Shown in pieces: positions 21,601 to 36,000 of a stretch of 64,000 nt of DNA. Location of the stretch: the NCBI RefSeq assembly GCF_021155775.2, contig NC_060236.1:14675290-14739289 (forward strand), written 5' to 3'. Made by a program: the position numbers and the translations under genes. Numbering within the stretch: the stretch's first letter is position 1; each line of letters starts with the position of its first letter. The notes beneath the pieces were generated by a model. It made no database searches, was not told the origin of the DNA, and saw nothing but the letters and a program-made list of their open reading frames with translations. Source of the DNA: Neodiprion pinetum (lineage: Eukaryota > Arthropoda > Insecta > Hymenoptera > Diprionidae).

Positions 21601-24600
21601 TTACTCCACTACACCATCTAGGCGCCCTGACTCTGTTGTCATAACTTTCTCTCATAACCAGTGAGTTCGATTTTGTTTTCATGTGCCCGATTTGTATGAG
21701 TCAGAATTTCTACTCTGCATGCACGATGTGAGGAGACTGTGGTGTGTAGATGTTTTGTTCACCCATATAATCCTCTGCTTCCGATGAAAAGCCCGCGAGA
21801 CGGCAATGCCGTCTCATAAATGTGATGCAGGTGTGCAAATCATTATTCTTCGAAAGAATTTTGTTGAAAATATATAAATTTGAACAACTGGTGAATTTGG
21901 AAGATTTACGACGCAGCCAGAAATCGAACCTGGTATCTAGCGATGCTTCACCGGAGACTCACTCCACTCGACCACCAAGCCGCCCTGACTCTGTTGTCAT
22001 AAATTTCTCTCATGACCAGTGAGTTCAAATTTGTGTCCAAGTGCCCGATTTGTATAAGTAAGAATTTCTTCTCTGCATGCACAATGTAAGGTGACTGTAG
22101 TGTGTAGAAGTTATGTTCACTATATCAATCCTTTGCTTCCGATAAAAAGCCTGTAATACGGCAATGCCGTCTGATAAAAGAGATGCGGGTGTGCAAATCA
22201 TTAATCCACAAGAGAATTTTGTTGAAAATATGTATATTTGAACAACTGATGAATTTGAAAGATCAACAACAAAGCCAAGAATCGAACCTGACATCTAGCG
22301 ATGCTTCACCGGAGACTTACTCCACAGGACCAACTAGCCGCCCTGACTCTGTTGTCATTGATTTCTTTTATAACCAGTGAGTTTAAATTTGTTTTCATGT
22401 GCCCGATTTGTATGAGCAAGAATTTCTTCTCTGCATGCACGATGTGAGGAAACTGTAGTGTGTAGATGTTATGTTTACCCTTCCGAATCTTTGCTTTTGA
22501 TGAGAAGCCCGTAAGACGGCAATGCCGTCTAATGAATGAGATGCGGTCGTGCAAATCATCAATCTACCAGAGAATTTTTTCGAAAATATGTAGATTTGAA
22601 CAACTAGTGAATTTGAAAAATCGACGACGGAGCCAGGAATTGAACCTGGTATCTGGCGATGCTTCACCGGAGACTTACTCCACTAGACCACCTAGCCGCC
22701 CTGACTCAGTTGTTATCAACTTATCACATAACCAGTGAGTTCAAATCTTTTTCCATGTGCTTGATTTGTATGAGTAAGAATTTCTTTTCTGCATGCAGGA
22801 TGTAAGAAGACCGTAGCGTGTAGATGTTATGTTCACCCTTTCAATCCTTTGCTTTCGATGAGAAGCCCGTAATACGGCAATGCCGTCTAATAAATGAGAT
22901 GCTGGTGTGCAAATCAGTAATCTACGAGAGACCTTTGTCGAAAATATGTAAATTTGAACGACTGATGAATTTGAAAAATTAACGACGGAGCCAGGAATCG
23001 AACCTGGTATCTAGCGATGCTTCACCGGAGACTTACTCCACTAGACCACGTAGCCGCCCTGACTGTGTCGCATTCATTTCTCTTATAACCAGTGAGTTCA
23101 TATTTGTTTTCATGTGCCCGATTTGTATGAGTGAGAATTTCTTCTCTACATGCACGATTTCAGGAGACTGTAGTGTGTGGATGTTATGTTTACCCTTTTA
23201 ATCCTTTGCTTTCGATGAGAACCCCGTAAGACAGCAATGCCGTCTGATAAATGAGAAGCGGGTGTGCAAATCATTAATCTACGAGAGAATTTTGGTGAAA
23301 ATATGTAAATACGAACAACTGGTGAATTTGAGAAATCAACGACGGATCCAGGAATCAAACCTGGTATTTAGCGATGCTTTACCGGAGACTTACTCCACTA
23401 GACCACCTAGCCGCCCTGACTCTGTTGTCATTACCTTAACTTATAACCTGTGAGTTCAAATTTGTTCTCAAGTGCTCGATTTGTATGGGTAGGAATTTCT
23501 TTTCTGCATGCACGATGTAAGGAGACTGTGGTGTGTCGATGTTATGTTCACCCTTCCAATCCATTACTTTTGATAAGAAGCCCGTAAGACGGCAATGCCG
23601 TCCAATGAATAAGATGCGGGTGTGCAAGTCATTAATCTACGAAAGAATCTTGTTGAAAATATGTAGATTTGAACAATTGGTGAATTTGAAAAATCAACAA
23701 CGGAGCCAAGAATTAAACCTGACATCTAGCGATGCTTTACCGGAGACATACTCCACTAGACCACCTAGCCGCCCTGACTCTGTTGTCATTGATTTCTTTC
23801 ATAACCAGTGAGTTTAAATTTGTTTTCATGTGCCCGATTTGTATGAGCAAGAATTTCTTCTCTGCATGCACGATGTGAGGAGACTGTAGTGTGTAGATGT
23901 TATGTTCACCCTTCCGAATCTTTGCTTTTGATGAGAAGCCCGTAAGACGGCAATGCCGTCTAATGAATGAGATGCGGTCGTGCAAATCATCAATCTACCA
24001 GAGAATTTTTTCGAAGATATGTAGATTTGAACAACTAGTGAATTTGAAAAATCGACGACGGAGCCAGGAATTGAACCTGGTATCTGGCGATGCTTCACCG
24101 GAGACTTACTCCACTAGACCACCTAGCCGCCCTGACTCAGTTGTTATCAACTTATCACATAACCAGTGAGTTCAAATCTTTTTTCATGTGCTTGATTTGT
24201 ATGAGTAAGAATTTCTTTTCTGCATGCAGGATGTAAGAAGACCGTAGCGTGTAGATGTTATGTTCACCCTTTCAATCCTTTGCTTTCGATGAGAAGCCCG
24301 TGAGACGGCAATGCCGTCAGATGAATGAGATGCGGTCGTGCAAATCATCAATCTACCAGAGACTTTTGTTGAAGATATGTAAATTTGAACAACTAGTGAA
24401 TTTGAAAAATCAACGACGGAGCCAGGAATCGAACCTGGTATCTGGCGATGCTACACCGGAGACTTACTCCACTAGACCACCTAGCTGCCCTGACTCTGTT
24501 GTCAGTAATTTCTCTCATAACCGATAAGTTCAAATTTGTTTCCATGTTCTTGATTTGTATGAGTGAGAATTTCTTTTCTGCATGCACGATTTCAGGAGAC

Positions 24601-25070
24601 TGTAGTGTGTAGATGTTATGTTTACCCTTTCAATCCCTTGCTTTCGATGAGAACCCCGTAAGACGGCAATGCCGTCTGATAAATGAGGAGCGGGTGTGCA
24701 AATCATTAATCTACAAGAGAATTTTGGCAAAAATATGTGAATACGAACAACTGGTGAATTTGAGAAATTAACGACGGATCCAGGAATCAAACCTGGTATT
24801 CAGCGATGCTTTACCGGAGACTTACTCCACTAGACCACCTAGCCACCCTGACTCTGTTGTGATTAACTTAACTTATAACCAGTGGGTTCAAATTTGTTTT
24901 CAAGCGCTTGATTTGTATAAGTAAGAATTCCTTCTTTGCATGCACGGTGTGAGGAGACTGTAGTGTGTGGATGTTAGGTTCACCCTTTCAATCCCTTGCT
25001 TCCGATGAGAACCCCGTAAGACAGCAATGCCGTCTAATAAATGAGATGCGGGTGTGCAAATCATTAATCT
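18630..25070. repeat. Satellite higher-order block A
   Basis: This block is repeated at 25790-31515. The offset is 7,161 bp (20 monomers) for 18.63-20.9 kb. It then drops to 6,803 bp (19 monomers) for about 21.3-22.0 kb and to about 6,445 bp (18 monomers) from about 22.4 kb on. Block A therefore carries two monomers, near 20.94-21.3 kb and 22.0-22.4 kb, that block B lacks. Divergence between the blocks is a few substitutions per monomer. Confidence 0.85.
22984..23058 (-). ncRNA. tRNA-like pol III unit, best-preserved example
   Basis: On the minus strand this 75-nt segment shows an A box TGGTCTAGTGG (23048 to 23038) and a B box GGTTCGATTCC (23004 to 22994), separated by 33 nt as in tRNA genes. 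It has a perfect 5-bp T-stem (CCAGG/CCTGG) around a 7-nt loop. Five of seven acceptor positions can pair (GGCGG with CCGTC, one of them G-T). A T5 run (22978 to 22974) lies five bases past its 3' end and could end pol III transcription. No proper anticodon arm forms and no CCA is present. It is best read as the tRNA-derived head of a SINE-like monomer. Whether it is transcribed cannot be seen from sequence. Confidence 0.6.
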
Positions 25071-25789
25071 TCGACAGAATTTTGTTGAAAATATATGGAT
25101 TTGAACGACTGGCGAATTCGAGAAAGTTAACGACGGAGCCAGGAATCGAACCTGGTATCTAGAAATTCTTCAACGGAGACTTACTCCACTAGACCACCTA
25201 GCCGCCCTGACTCAGTTGTCATCAATTTCTCTTATAACAAGCGAGTTGAAATTTGTTTTCATGCGCCCGATTTGAATGAGTAAGAATTCCTCTTCTGCAT
25301 GCAGGATGTGAGAAGACCGTAGCGTGTAGATCTTATGTTTACCCTTCCAATCCTTTGCTTTCGATGAGAAGCCCGTAATACGGCAATGCCGTCCAATAAA
25401 TGAGATGCTGGTGTGCAAATCATTAATCTACAAGAGAATTTTTTCCGAAAATATGTATATTTGAACGACTGGCAGAATTAAAGAACTAACGACGGAGCCA
25501 GGAATCGAACCTGGTATCTATCGATGCTTCACCGGAGACTTACCCCACTAGACCACCTAGCCGCCCTGACTCTGTTGTCATTCATTTCTCTCATGACCAG
25601 TGAGTTCAAATTTGTGTCCAAGTGCCCGATTTGTATAAGTAAGAATTTTTTCTCTGCATGCACGATGTAAGGGGACTGTAGTGTGTAGAAGTTATGTTCA
25701 CTATTTCAATCCTTTGCTTCTGATAAAAAGCCCGTAATACGGCAATGCCGTCTGATAAATGAGATGCGGGTGTGCAAATCATCAATCCA

Positions 25790-28700
25790 CAAGAGAATTT
25801 TGTTGAAAATATGTAAATTTGAACAACCGGTGAATTTGAAAAATTAACGACGGAGCCAGGAATCAAACCAGGTATCTAGCGATGCTTCACCGGAGACTTA
25901 CTCCACTAGACCACCTAGCCGCCCTGACTCTGTTGTCATTCATTTCTCTCATAACCAGTGAGTTTAAATTTGTTTTCATGTGCCCGATTTGTATGAGTAA
26001 GAATTTCTTCTCTGCATGCACGATGTGAGGGGACTGTAGCGTGTAGAAGTTATGTTCACTATTTCAATTCTTTGCTTCCGATAAATAGGCCTTAATACGG
26101 CGATGCCGTCGGATAAATGAGATGCGGGTGTGCAAATCATTAATCCACAGAATAATTCTGTTAAAAATATGTATATTTGAACAACTGGTGAATTTGGAAG
26201 ATTAACGACGAAGTCAAGAATCGAACCTGACATCAAGCGATGCTTCACCGGATACTTACTCCACTAGACCACCTAGCCGCCCTGACTCTGTTGTCATTAA
26301 TTTCTCTCATAACCAGTGAGTTCAAATCTGTCTTCATGTGCCCGATTCGTATGAGTAAGAATTTCTTTTCTGCATGCAGGATGTAAGAAGACCGTAGCGT
26401 GTAGATGTTACGTTCACCCTTTCAATCCTTAGCTCTTGATGACTAGCCCGTAATACGGCAATGCCGTCTAATAAATGAGATGCTGGTGTGCAAATCATTA
26501 ATCTACGAGAGAATTTTGTCGAAAATATGTAAACTTGAACGACTGGCGGAATTGAAGAACTAACGACGGAGCCAGGAATCGGACCTGGTATCTTGCGATG
26601 CTTCACCGGAGACTTACTCCACTAGACCATCTAGGCGCCCTGACTCTGTTGTCATTAACTTATCTCATAACCAGTGAGTTCAAATTTGTTCTCACGTGCC
26701 CGATTTGTATGAGTGAGAATTTCTTCTCTGCATGCACGATGTGAGGAGACTGTAGTGTGAAGATGTTATGTTTACCCTTCCAATTCTTTGCTTTCGATGA
26801 GAAGCCCGTGAGACGGCAATGCCGTCTAATGAATGAGATGCGGTCGTGCAAATCATCAATCTACTAGAGAAGTTTGTTGAAGATATGTAAATTTGAACAA
26901 CTAGTGAATTCAAAAAATCGACGACGGAGCCAGGAATCGAACCTGGTATCTAGCGATGCTTTACCGGAGACTTACTCCACTACACCATCTAGGCGCCCTG
27001 ACTCTGTTGTCATAACTTTCTCTCATAACCAGTGAGTTCGATTTTGTTTACATGTGCCCGATTTGTATGAGTCAGAATTTCTCCTCTGCATGCACGATGT
27101 GAGGAGACTGTGGTGTGTAGAAGTTATGTTCACTATTTCAATCCTCTGCTTCCGATGAAAAGCCCGTGAAACGGCAATGCCGTCTCATAAATGTGATGCT
27201 GGTGTGAAAATCATTATTCTACGAAAGAATTTTGTTGAAAATATGTAAATTTGAACGACTGGCGGAATTGAAGAACTAACGACGGAGCCAGGAATCGGAC
27301 CTGGTATCTTGCGATGCTTCACCGGAGACTTACTCCACTAGACCATCTAGGCGCCCTGACTCTGTTGTCATTAATTTCTCTCATTACCAGTGAGTTCAAA
27401 GTTGTTTTCATGCGCCCGATTTGTATAAGTCAGAATTTCTTCTCTGCATGCAGGATGTGAGAAGACCGTAGCGTGTAGATGTTATGTTCAGCCTTTCAAT
27501 CCTTTGCTTTCGATGAGAAGCCCGTAATACGGCAATGCCGTCTAATAAATGAGATGCTGGTGTGCAAATCATTAATCTACGAAAGAATTTTGTCGAAAAT
27601 ATGTAAATTCGAACGACTGGCGGGATTGAAGAACTAACGACGGAGCCAGGAATCGAACCTGGTATCTATCGATGCATTCACAGAGACTTACTCCACTAGA
27701 CCACCTAGCCGCCCTGACTCTGTTGTCATCGATTTCTCTCTTGACCAGTGAGTTCAAATTTGTTTTCATGTGCCTGATTTGTATGAGTAAGAATTTCTTC
27801 TCTGCAAGCACGAAGTGAGGAGACTGTAATGTGTAGATGTTATGTTCACCCTTCCGAATCTTTGCTTTCGATGAAAAGCCCGTAGGACGGCAATGCCGTC
27901 TAATGAATGATATGCGGTCGTGCAAATCAACAATCTACCAGAGAATTTTGTGGAAGATATGTAAATTTCAACAACTAGTGAATTTGGAAAATCAACGACG
28001 GAGCCAGGAATCAAACCTGGTATCTGGCGATGCTTCACCGGAGACTTACTCCACTAGACCACCTAGCCGCCCTGACTCTGTTGTCATTAACTTATCTCAT
28101 AACCAGTGAGTTCAAATTTGTTCTCACGTGCCCGATTTGTATGAGTGAGAATTTTTCCTCTGCATGCACGATGTGAGGAGACTGTAGTGTGAAGATGTTA
28201 TGTTTACCCTTCCGATTTTTTGCTTTCAATGAGAAGCCCGTAAGACGGCATTGCCGTCTAATGAATGAGATGCGGTCGTGCAAATCATCAATCTACTAGA
28301 GAAGTTTGTTGAAGATATGTAAATTTGAACAACTAGTGAAATTGAAAAATCAACGACGGAGCCAGGAATCGAACCTGGTATCTAGCGATGCTTTACCGTA
28401 GACTTACTCCACTACACCATCTAGGCGCCCTGACTCTGTTGTCATAACTTTCTCTCATAACCAGTGAGTTCGATTTTGTTTTCATGTGCCCGATTTGTAT
28501 GAGTCAGAATTTCTCCTCTGCATGCACGATGTGAGGAGACTGTAGTGTGTAGATGTTTTGTTCACCCATATAATCCTCTGCTTCCGATGAAAAGCCCGCG
28601 AGACGGCAATGCCGTCTCATAAATGTGATGCAGGTGTGCAAATCATTATTCTTCGAAAGAATTTTGTTGAAAATATATAAATTTGAACAACTGGTGAATT

Positions 28701-31515
28701 TGGAAGATTTACGACGCAGCCAGAAATCGAACCTGGTATCTAGCGATGCTTCACCGGAGACTCACTCCACTCGACCACCAAGCCGCCCCGACTCTGTTGT
28801 CATTGATTTCTTTTATAACCAGTGAGTTTAAATTTGTTTTCATGTGCCCGATTTGTATGAGCAAGAATTTCTTCTCTGCATGCACGATGTGAGGAGACTG
28901 TAGTGTGTAGATGTTATGTTCACCCTTCCGAATCTTTGCTTTCGATGAGAAGCCCGTAAGACGGCAATGCCGTCTAATGAATGAGATGCGGTCGTGCAAA
29001 TCATCAATCTACCAGAGAATTTTTTCGAAGATATGTAGATTTGAACAACTAGTGAATTTGAAAAATCGACGATGGAGCCAGGAATTGAACCTGGTATCTG
29101 GCGATGCTTCACCGGAGACTTACTCCACTAGACCACCTAGCCGCCCTGACTCAGTTGTTATCAACTTATCACATAACCAGTGAGTTCAAATCTTTTTTCA
29201 TGTGCTTGATTTGTATGAGTAAGAATTTCTTTTCTGCATGCAGGATGTAAGAAGACCGTAGCGTGTAGATGTTATGTTCACCCTTTCAATCCTTTGCTTT
29301 CGATGAGAAGCCCGTAATACGGCAATGCCGTCTAATAAATGAGATGCTGGTGTGCAAATCAGTAATCTACGAGAGACCTTTGTCGAAAATATGTGAATTC
29401 GAACGACTGATGAATTTGAAAAATTAACGACGGAGCCACGAATCGAACCTGGTATCTAGCGATGCTTCACCGGAGACTTACTCCACTAGACCACGTAGCC
29501 GCCCTGACTGTGTTGTCATTCATTTCTCTTATAACCAGTGAGTTCAAATTTGTTTTCATGTGCCCGATTTGTATGAGTGAGAATTTCTTCTCTACATGCA
29601 CGATTTCAGGAGACTGTAGTGTGTAGATGTTATGTTTACCCTTTTAATCCTTTGCTTTCGATGAGAACCCCGTAAGACAGCAATGCCGTCTGATAAATGA
29701 GAAGCGGGTGTGCAAATCATTAATCTACGAGAGAATTTTGGTGAAAATATGTAAATACGAACAACTGGTGAATTTGAGAAATCAACGACGGATCCAGGAA
29801 TCAAACCTGGTATTTAGCGATGCTTTACCGGAGACTTACTCCACTAGACCACCTAGCCGCCCTGACTCTGTTGTCATTACCTTAACTTATAACCTGTGAG
29901 TTCAAATTTGTTCTCAAGTGCTCGATTTGTATGGGTCGGAATTTCTTTTCTGCATGCACGATGTAAGGAGACTGTGGTGTGTCGATGTTATGTTCACCCT
30001 TCCAATCCATTACTTTCGATAAGAAGCCCGTAAGACGGCAATGCCGTCCAATAAATAAGATGCGGGTGTGCAAGTCATTAATCTACGAGAGAATCTTGTT
30101 GAAAATATGTAGATTTGAACAATTGGTGAATTTGAAAAATCAACAACGGAGCCAAGAATTAAACCTGACATCTAGCGATGCTTTACCGGAGACATACTCC
30201 ACTAGACCACCTAGCCGCCCTGACTCTGTTGTCATTGATTTCTTTCATAACCAGTGAGTTTAAATTTGTTTTCATGTGCCCGATTTGTATGAGCAAGAAT
30301 TTATTCTCTGCATGCACGATGTGAGGAGACTGTAGTGTGTAGATGTTATGTTCACCCTTCCGAATCTTTGCTTTTGATGAGAAGCCCGTAAGACGGCAAT
30401 GCCGTCTAATGAATGAGATGCGGTCGTGCAAATCATCAATCTACCAGAGAATTTTTTCGAAGATATGTAGATTTGAACAACTAGTGAATTTGAAAAATCG
30501 ACGACGGAGCCAGGAATTGAACCTGGTATCTGGCGATGCTTCACCGGAGACTTACTCCACTAGACCACCTAGCCGCCCTGACTCAGTTGTTATCAACTTA
30601 TCACATAACCAGTGAGTTCAAATCTTTTTTCATGTGCTTGATTTGTATGAGTAAGAATTTCTTTTCTGCATGCAGGATGTAAGAAGACCGTAGCGTGTAG
30701 ATGTTATGTTCACCCTTTCAATCCTTTGCTTTCGATGAGAAGCCCGTGAGACGGCAATGCCGTCTGATGAATGAGATGCGGTCGTGCAAATCATCAATCT
30801 ACCAGAGACTTTTGTTGAGGATATGTAAATTTGAACAACTAGTGAATTTGAAAAATCAACGACGGAGCCAGGAATCGAACCTGGTATCTGGCGATGCTAC
30901 ACCGGAGACTTACTCCACTAGACCACCTAGCTGCCCTGACTCTGTTGTCAGTAATTTCTCTCATAACCGATAAGTTCAAATTTGTTTCCATGTTCTTGAT
31001 TTGTATGAGTGAGAATTTCTTCTCTGCATGCACGATTTCAGGAGACTGTAGTGTGTAGATGTTATGTTTACCCTTTCAATCCTTTGCTTTCGATGAGAAC
31101 CCCGTAAGACGGCAATGCCGTCTGATAAATGAGGAGCGGGTGTGCAAATCATTAATCTACAAGAGAATTTTGGCAAAAATATGTGAATACGAACAACTGG
31201 TGAATTTGAGAAATTAACGACGGATCCAGGAATCAAACCTGGTGTTCAGCGATGCTTTACCGGAGACTTACTCCACTAGACCACCTAGCCACCCTGACTC
31301 TGTTGTGATTAACTTAACTTATAACCAGTGGGTTCAAATTTGTTTTCAAGCGCTTGATTTGTATAAGTAAGAATTCCTTCTTTGCATGCACGGTGTGAGG
31401 AGACTGTAGTGTGTGGATGTTAGGTTCACCCTTTCAATCCCTTGCTTCCGATGAGAACCCCGTAAGACAGCAATGCCGTCTAATAAATGAGATGCGGGTG
31501 TGCAAATCATTAATC
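25790..31515. repeat. Satellite higher-order block B (copy of 18630-25070)
   Basis: Same monomer order as block A with two whole monomers missing. The left edge falls inside a monomer near 25,790, where identity begins at CAAGAGAATTTTGTTG. The right edge is near 31,515, where the two blocks diverge after AATCATTAATC. Loss of exact multiples of 358 bp points to unequal exchange in register. Confidence 0.85.
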
Positions 31516-31614
31516 AACGAGAGAATTTTGGTGAAAATATGTGAATTTGAACAACTGTAGAATTTGAAAAATTAACGACGAAGCCGGGAATCGAACTTGA
31601 TATCTAGCGATGGT

Positions 31615-33060
31615 TCACCGTAGACTTACTCCACTTGACCACCTAGCCGCCCTGACTCTGTTGTCAGTAATTTCTCTCATAACCAGTAAGTTTAAATTTG
31701 TTTCAATGTGCCCGATTTGTATGAGTAAGAATTTCTTTTCTGCATGCACGATGTGAGGAGACTGTAGTGTGTAGATGTTATGTTCACCCTTCCAATCCTT
31801 TGCTTTCGATGAGAAGCCCGTATTACGGCAATGCCGTCTAATAAATGAGATGCTGGTCTGCAAATCATTAATCTACGACAGAATTTTGTTGAAAATATAT
31901 GGATTTGAACGACTGGCGAATTTGAGAAAGTTAACGACAGAGCCAGGAATCGAACCTGGTATCTAGAAATTCTTCAACGGAGACTTACTCCACTGGACCA
32001 CCTAGCCGCCCTGACTCAGTTGTCATCAATTTCTCTTATAACAAGCGAGTTAAAATTTGTTTTCATGCGCCCGATTTGATTGAGTGAGAATTCCTCTTCT
32101 GCACGCAGGATGTGAGAAGACCGTAGCGTGTAGATGTTATGTTGACCCTTTCAATCCTTTGCTTTCGATGAGAACCCCGTAAGACGGCAATGCCGTCTGA
32201 TAAATGAGGAGCGGGTGTGCAAATCATTGATCTACAAAAGAATTTTGGTGAAAATATTTGATCACGAACAACTGGTGAATTTGAGAAATTAACGACGGAT
32301 CCAGGAATCAAACCCGGTATTCAGCGATGCTTCACCGGAGACTTACTCTACTAGACCACCTAGCCGCCCTGACTCTGTTGTCATTAACTTAACTTATAAC
32401 CAGTGGGTCCAAATTTGTTTTCAAGCGCTTGATTTGTATGAGTGAGAATTCCTTCTTTGCATGCACGGTGTAAGGAGACTGTAGTGTGTAGATGTTAGGT
32501 TCACCCTTCCAATCCTTTGCTTCCGATGAGAACCCCGTAAGACAGCAATGCCGTCTAATAAATGAGATGCGGGTGTGCAAATCATTGATCAACGAGAGAA
32601 TTTTGGTGAAAATATGTGAATTTGAACAACTGGTGAATTTGAAAAATTAACGACGAAGCCGGGAATCGAACCTGATATCTAGCGATGGTTCACCGAAGAC
32701 TTACTCCACTTGACCACCTAGCCGCCCTGACTCCGTTGTCAGTAATTTCTCTCATAACCAGTAAGTTTAAATTTGTTTCAATGTGCCCGATTTGTATGAG
32801 AAAGAATTTCTTCTCTGCATGCACGATGTGAGGAGACTGTAGTGTGTAGATGTTATGTTCACCCTTCCGATCCTTTGCTTTCGATGAGAAGCCCGTAATA
32901 CGGCAATGCCGTCTAATAAATGAGATGCTGGTCTGCAAATCATTAATCTACGACAGAATTTTGTTGAAAATATATGGATTTGAACGACTGGCGAATTTGA
33001 GAAAGTTAACGACGGAGCCGGGAATCGAACCTGATATCTAGCGATGGTTCACCGAAGACT
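31615..33060. repeat. Three-monomer higher-order repeat in S3
   Basis: Landmarks in 31615-31966 recur at 32690-33041 with an offset of 1,075 bp (three monomers). Both carry an unusual GTCTGCAAATC in place of the common GTGTGCAAATC, and TCAGTAATTTCT in place of TCATTAATTTCT. This shows local homogenisation at a three-monomer scale. Confidence 0.7.
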
Positions 33061-36000
33061 TACTCCACTTGACCACCTAGCCGCCCTGACTCTGTTGTCA
33101 TTGATTCCTCTCATAACCAGTGAGTTCAAATTTGTTTCCATGTGTCCGATTTGTATAGGCAAGAATTTCTGCTCTGCATGCACGATGTAAGGAGACTGTA
33201 GTGTGTAGATGTTATGTTCACCCTTCCGAATCTTTGCTTTTGATGAGAAGCCCGTAAGACGGCAATGATGTCTGATGAATGAGATGCGGTCGTGCAAATC
33301 ATCAATCTACCAGAGACTTTTGTTGAAGATATGTAAATTTGAACAACTAGTGAATTTGAAAAATCAACGACGGAGCCAGGAATCGAACCTGGTATCTGGC
33401 GATGCTTCACCGGAGACTTACTCCACTAGACCACCTAGCCGCCCTGACTCTGATGTCAGTAATTTCTCTCATAACAAGCGAGTTGAAATTTGTTTTCATG
33501 CGCCCGATTTGAATAAGTAAGAATTTCTCTTCTGCATGCAGGATGTGAGAAGACCGTAGCGTGTGGATGTTATGTTTACCCTTTCAATCCTTTGCTTTCG
33601 ATGAGAAGCCCGTAATACGGCAATGTCGTCCAATAAATGAGATGCTGGTGTGCAAATCATTAATCTACAAGAGAATTTTTTTCGAAAATATGTAAATTTG
33701 AACGACTGGCAGAATTGAAGAACTAACGACGGAGCCAGGAATCGAACCCGGTATCTATCGATGCTTCAACGGAGACTGACTCCACTAGACCACCTAGCCG
33801 CCCTGACTCTGTTGTCATTAATTTCTCTCATAACCAGTGAGTTCAAATTTGTTTTCATGTGCCAGATTTGTGCGAGTAAGAATTTCTTCTCTGCATGCAC
33901 GATGTAAGGAGACTGTAGTGTGTAGATGTTATGTTTACCCTTTCAATCTTTCGCTTCCGATGAGAAGCCCGTAAGACGGCAATGATGTCCCATAAATGAG
34001 ATGCGGGTGTGCAAATCATTAATCTACGAAAGAATTTTGTTGAAAATATGTAAATTTGAACAACTGGTGAATTTAAAAAATCAACGACGGAGCCAGGAAT
34101 CAAACCAGGTATCTAGCGTTGCTTCACCGGAGACTTTCTCCACTAGACCACCTAGCCGCCCTGACTCTGTTGTCATTCATTTCTCTCATGACCAGTGAGT
34201 TTATATTTGTGTCCAAGTGCCCGATTTGTATAAGTAAGAATTTTTTCTCTGCATGCACGATGTAAGGGGACTGTAGTGTGTAGAAGTTATGTTCACTATT
34301 TCAATCCTTTGCTTCTGATAAAAAGCCCGTAATACGGCAATGCCGTCTGATAAATGAGATGCGGGTGTGCAAATCATTATTCCACAAGAGAATTCAGTTG
34401 AAAATATGTGAATTTGAACAACTGGTGAATTTGACAGATTAACGACAAATCCAAGAATCGAACCTAACATCTTACTCCACTAGACCACCTAGCCGCCCTG
34501 ACTCTGTTGTCATTAATTTCTCTCATAACCAGTGAGTTCAAATTTGTTTTCAAGCGCTTGATTTGTATAAGTAAGAATTTCTCCTCTGCATGCAGGATGT
34601 AAGAAGACCGTAGTGTGTAGATGTTATGGTTACCCTTTCAATCCTTCGCTTTCGATGAGAAGCCCGTAATACGGCAATGCCGTCCAATAAATGAGATGCT
34701 GGTGTGCAAATCATTAATCTACAAGAGAATTTTGTCGAAAATATGTAAATTTGAACGACTGGCAGAATTGAAGAACTAACGACGGAGCCAGGAATCGAAC
34801 CTGGTATATAGCGATGCTTTAACGGAGACTTACTCCACTAGACCACCTAGCCGCCCTGACTCTGTTGTCATTAATTCCTCTCATAACCAGTAAGTTCAAA
34901 TTTGTTTTAATGTGCCCGATTTGTATAGGCAAGAATTTCTTCTCTGCATGCACGATGTAAGGAGACTGTAGTGTGTAGATGTTATGTTTACCCTTTTAAT
35001 CCTTTGCTCCCGATGAGGAGTCCGTAATACGGCAATGCCGTCCAATGAATAAGATGCTGGTGTGCAAATCATTATTCTACGAGAGAATTTTGTTGAAAAT
35101 ATGTAAACTTGAACAACTGGTGAATTTGAAAGATTTACGACGCAGCCGGAAATCGAACCTGGTATCTAGCGATGCTTCACCGGAGACTTACCCCACTAGA
35201 CCACCTAGCCGCCCTGACTCTGTTGTTAGTAATTTCTCTCATAACCAGTAAGTTCGAATTTGTTTTCATACGCCCGATTTGTATGAGTCAGAATTTTTTC
35301 TCTGCATGCACGATGTGAGGAGACCGTAGTGTGTAGATGTTATGTTCACCCTTCCAATTCTTTGCTTTTGATGAGAAGCCCGTAAGACGGCAATGCCGTC
35401 TGATAAATGAGATGCTGGTGTGCAAATCATTAATCTACAAGAGAATTTTGTTGAAAATATGTGAATTCAAACGACTGGCGAATTTGCAAAATTAACGACA
35501 GAGCCAGGAATCGAACCTGGTATCTAGCGATGCTTTAACGGAGACTCACTCCACTAGACCACCTGGCCGCCCTGACTCTGTTGTCACGATTTCTCTTATA
35601 ACCAGCGAGTTCAAATTTGTTTTCATGTGCCTGATTTGTATGAGTAAGAATTTCTTCTCTGCATGCACGATGTGAGGAGACCGTAGTGTGTAGATGTTAT
35701 GTTCACCCTCTCAATTCTTTGCTTCCGATGAGAAGCCCGTAAGACGGCAATGCCGTCCAACGAATGAGATGCGGTCGTGCAAATCATTATTATACCGAAG
35801 AATTTTGTTGAAGATATGTAAATTTGAACAACAGGTGAATTTGAGAAATTAACGACGAATTCAGGAATCAAACCTGGTATTCAGCGATGCTTTACCGGAG
35901 ACTTACTCCACTAGACCACCTAGCCGTCCTGACTCTGTTGTCATTAGTTTCTCGCATAACCAGTAATTTCAAAATTGTTTTCATTCGCCTGATTTGTATG

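Noticed and set aside
22984..23058. A genuine functional tRNA gene
   Set aside because: No 5-bp/7-nt anticodon arm can be drawn, the D-stem is poor and two acceptor positions do not pair. Only the A/B boxes and T-arm look tRNA-like.
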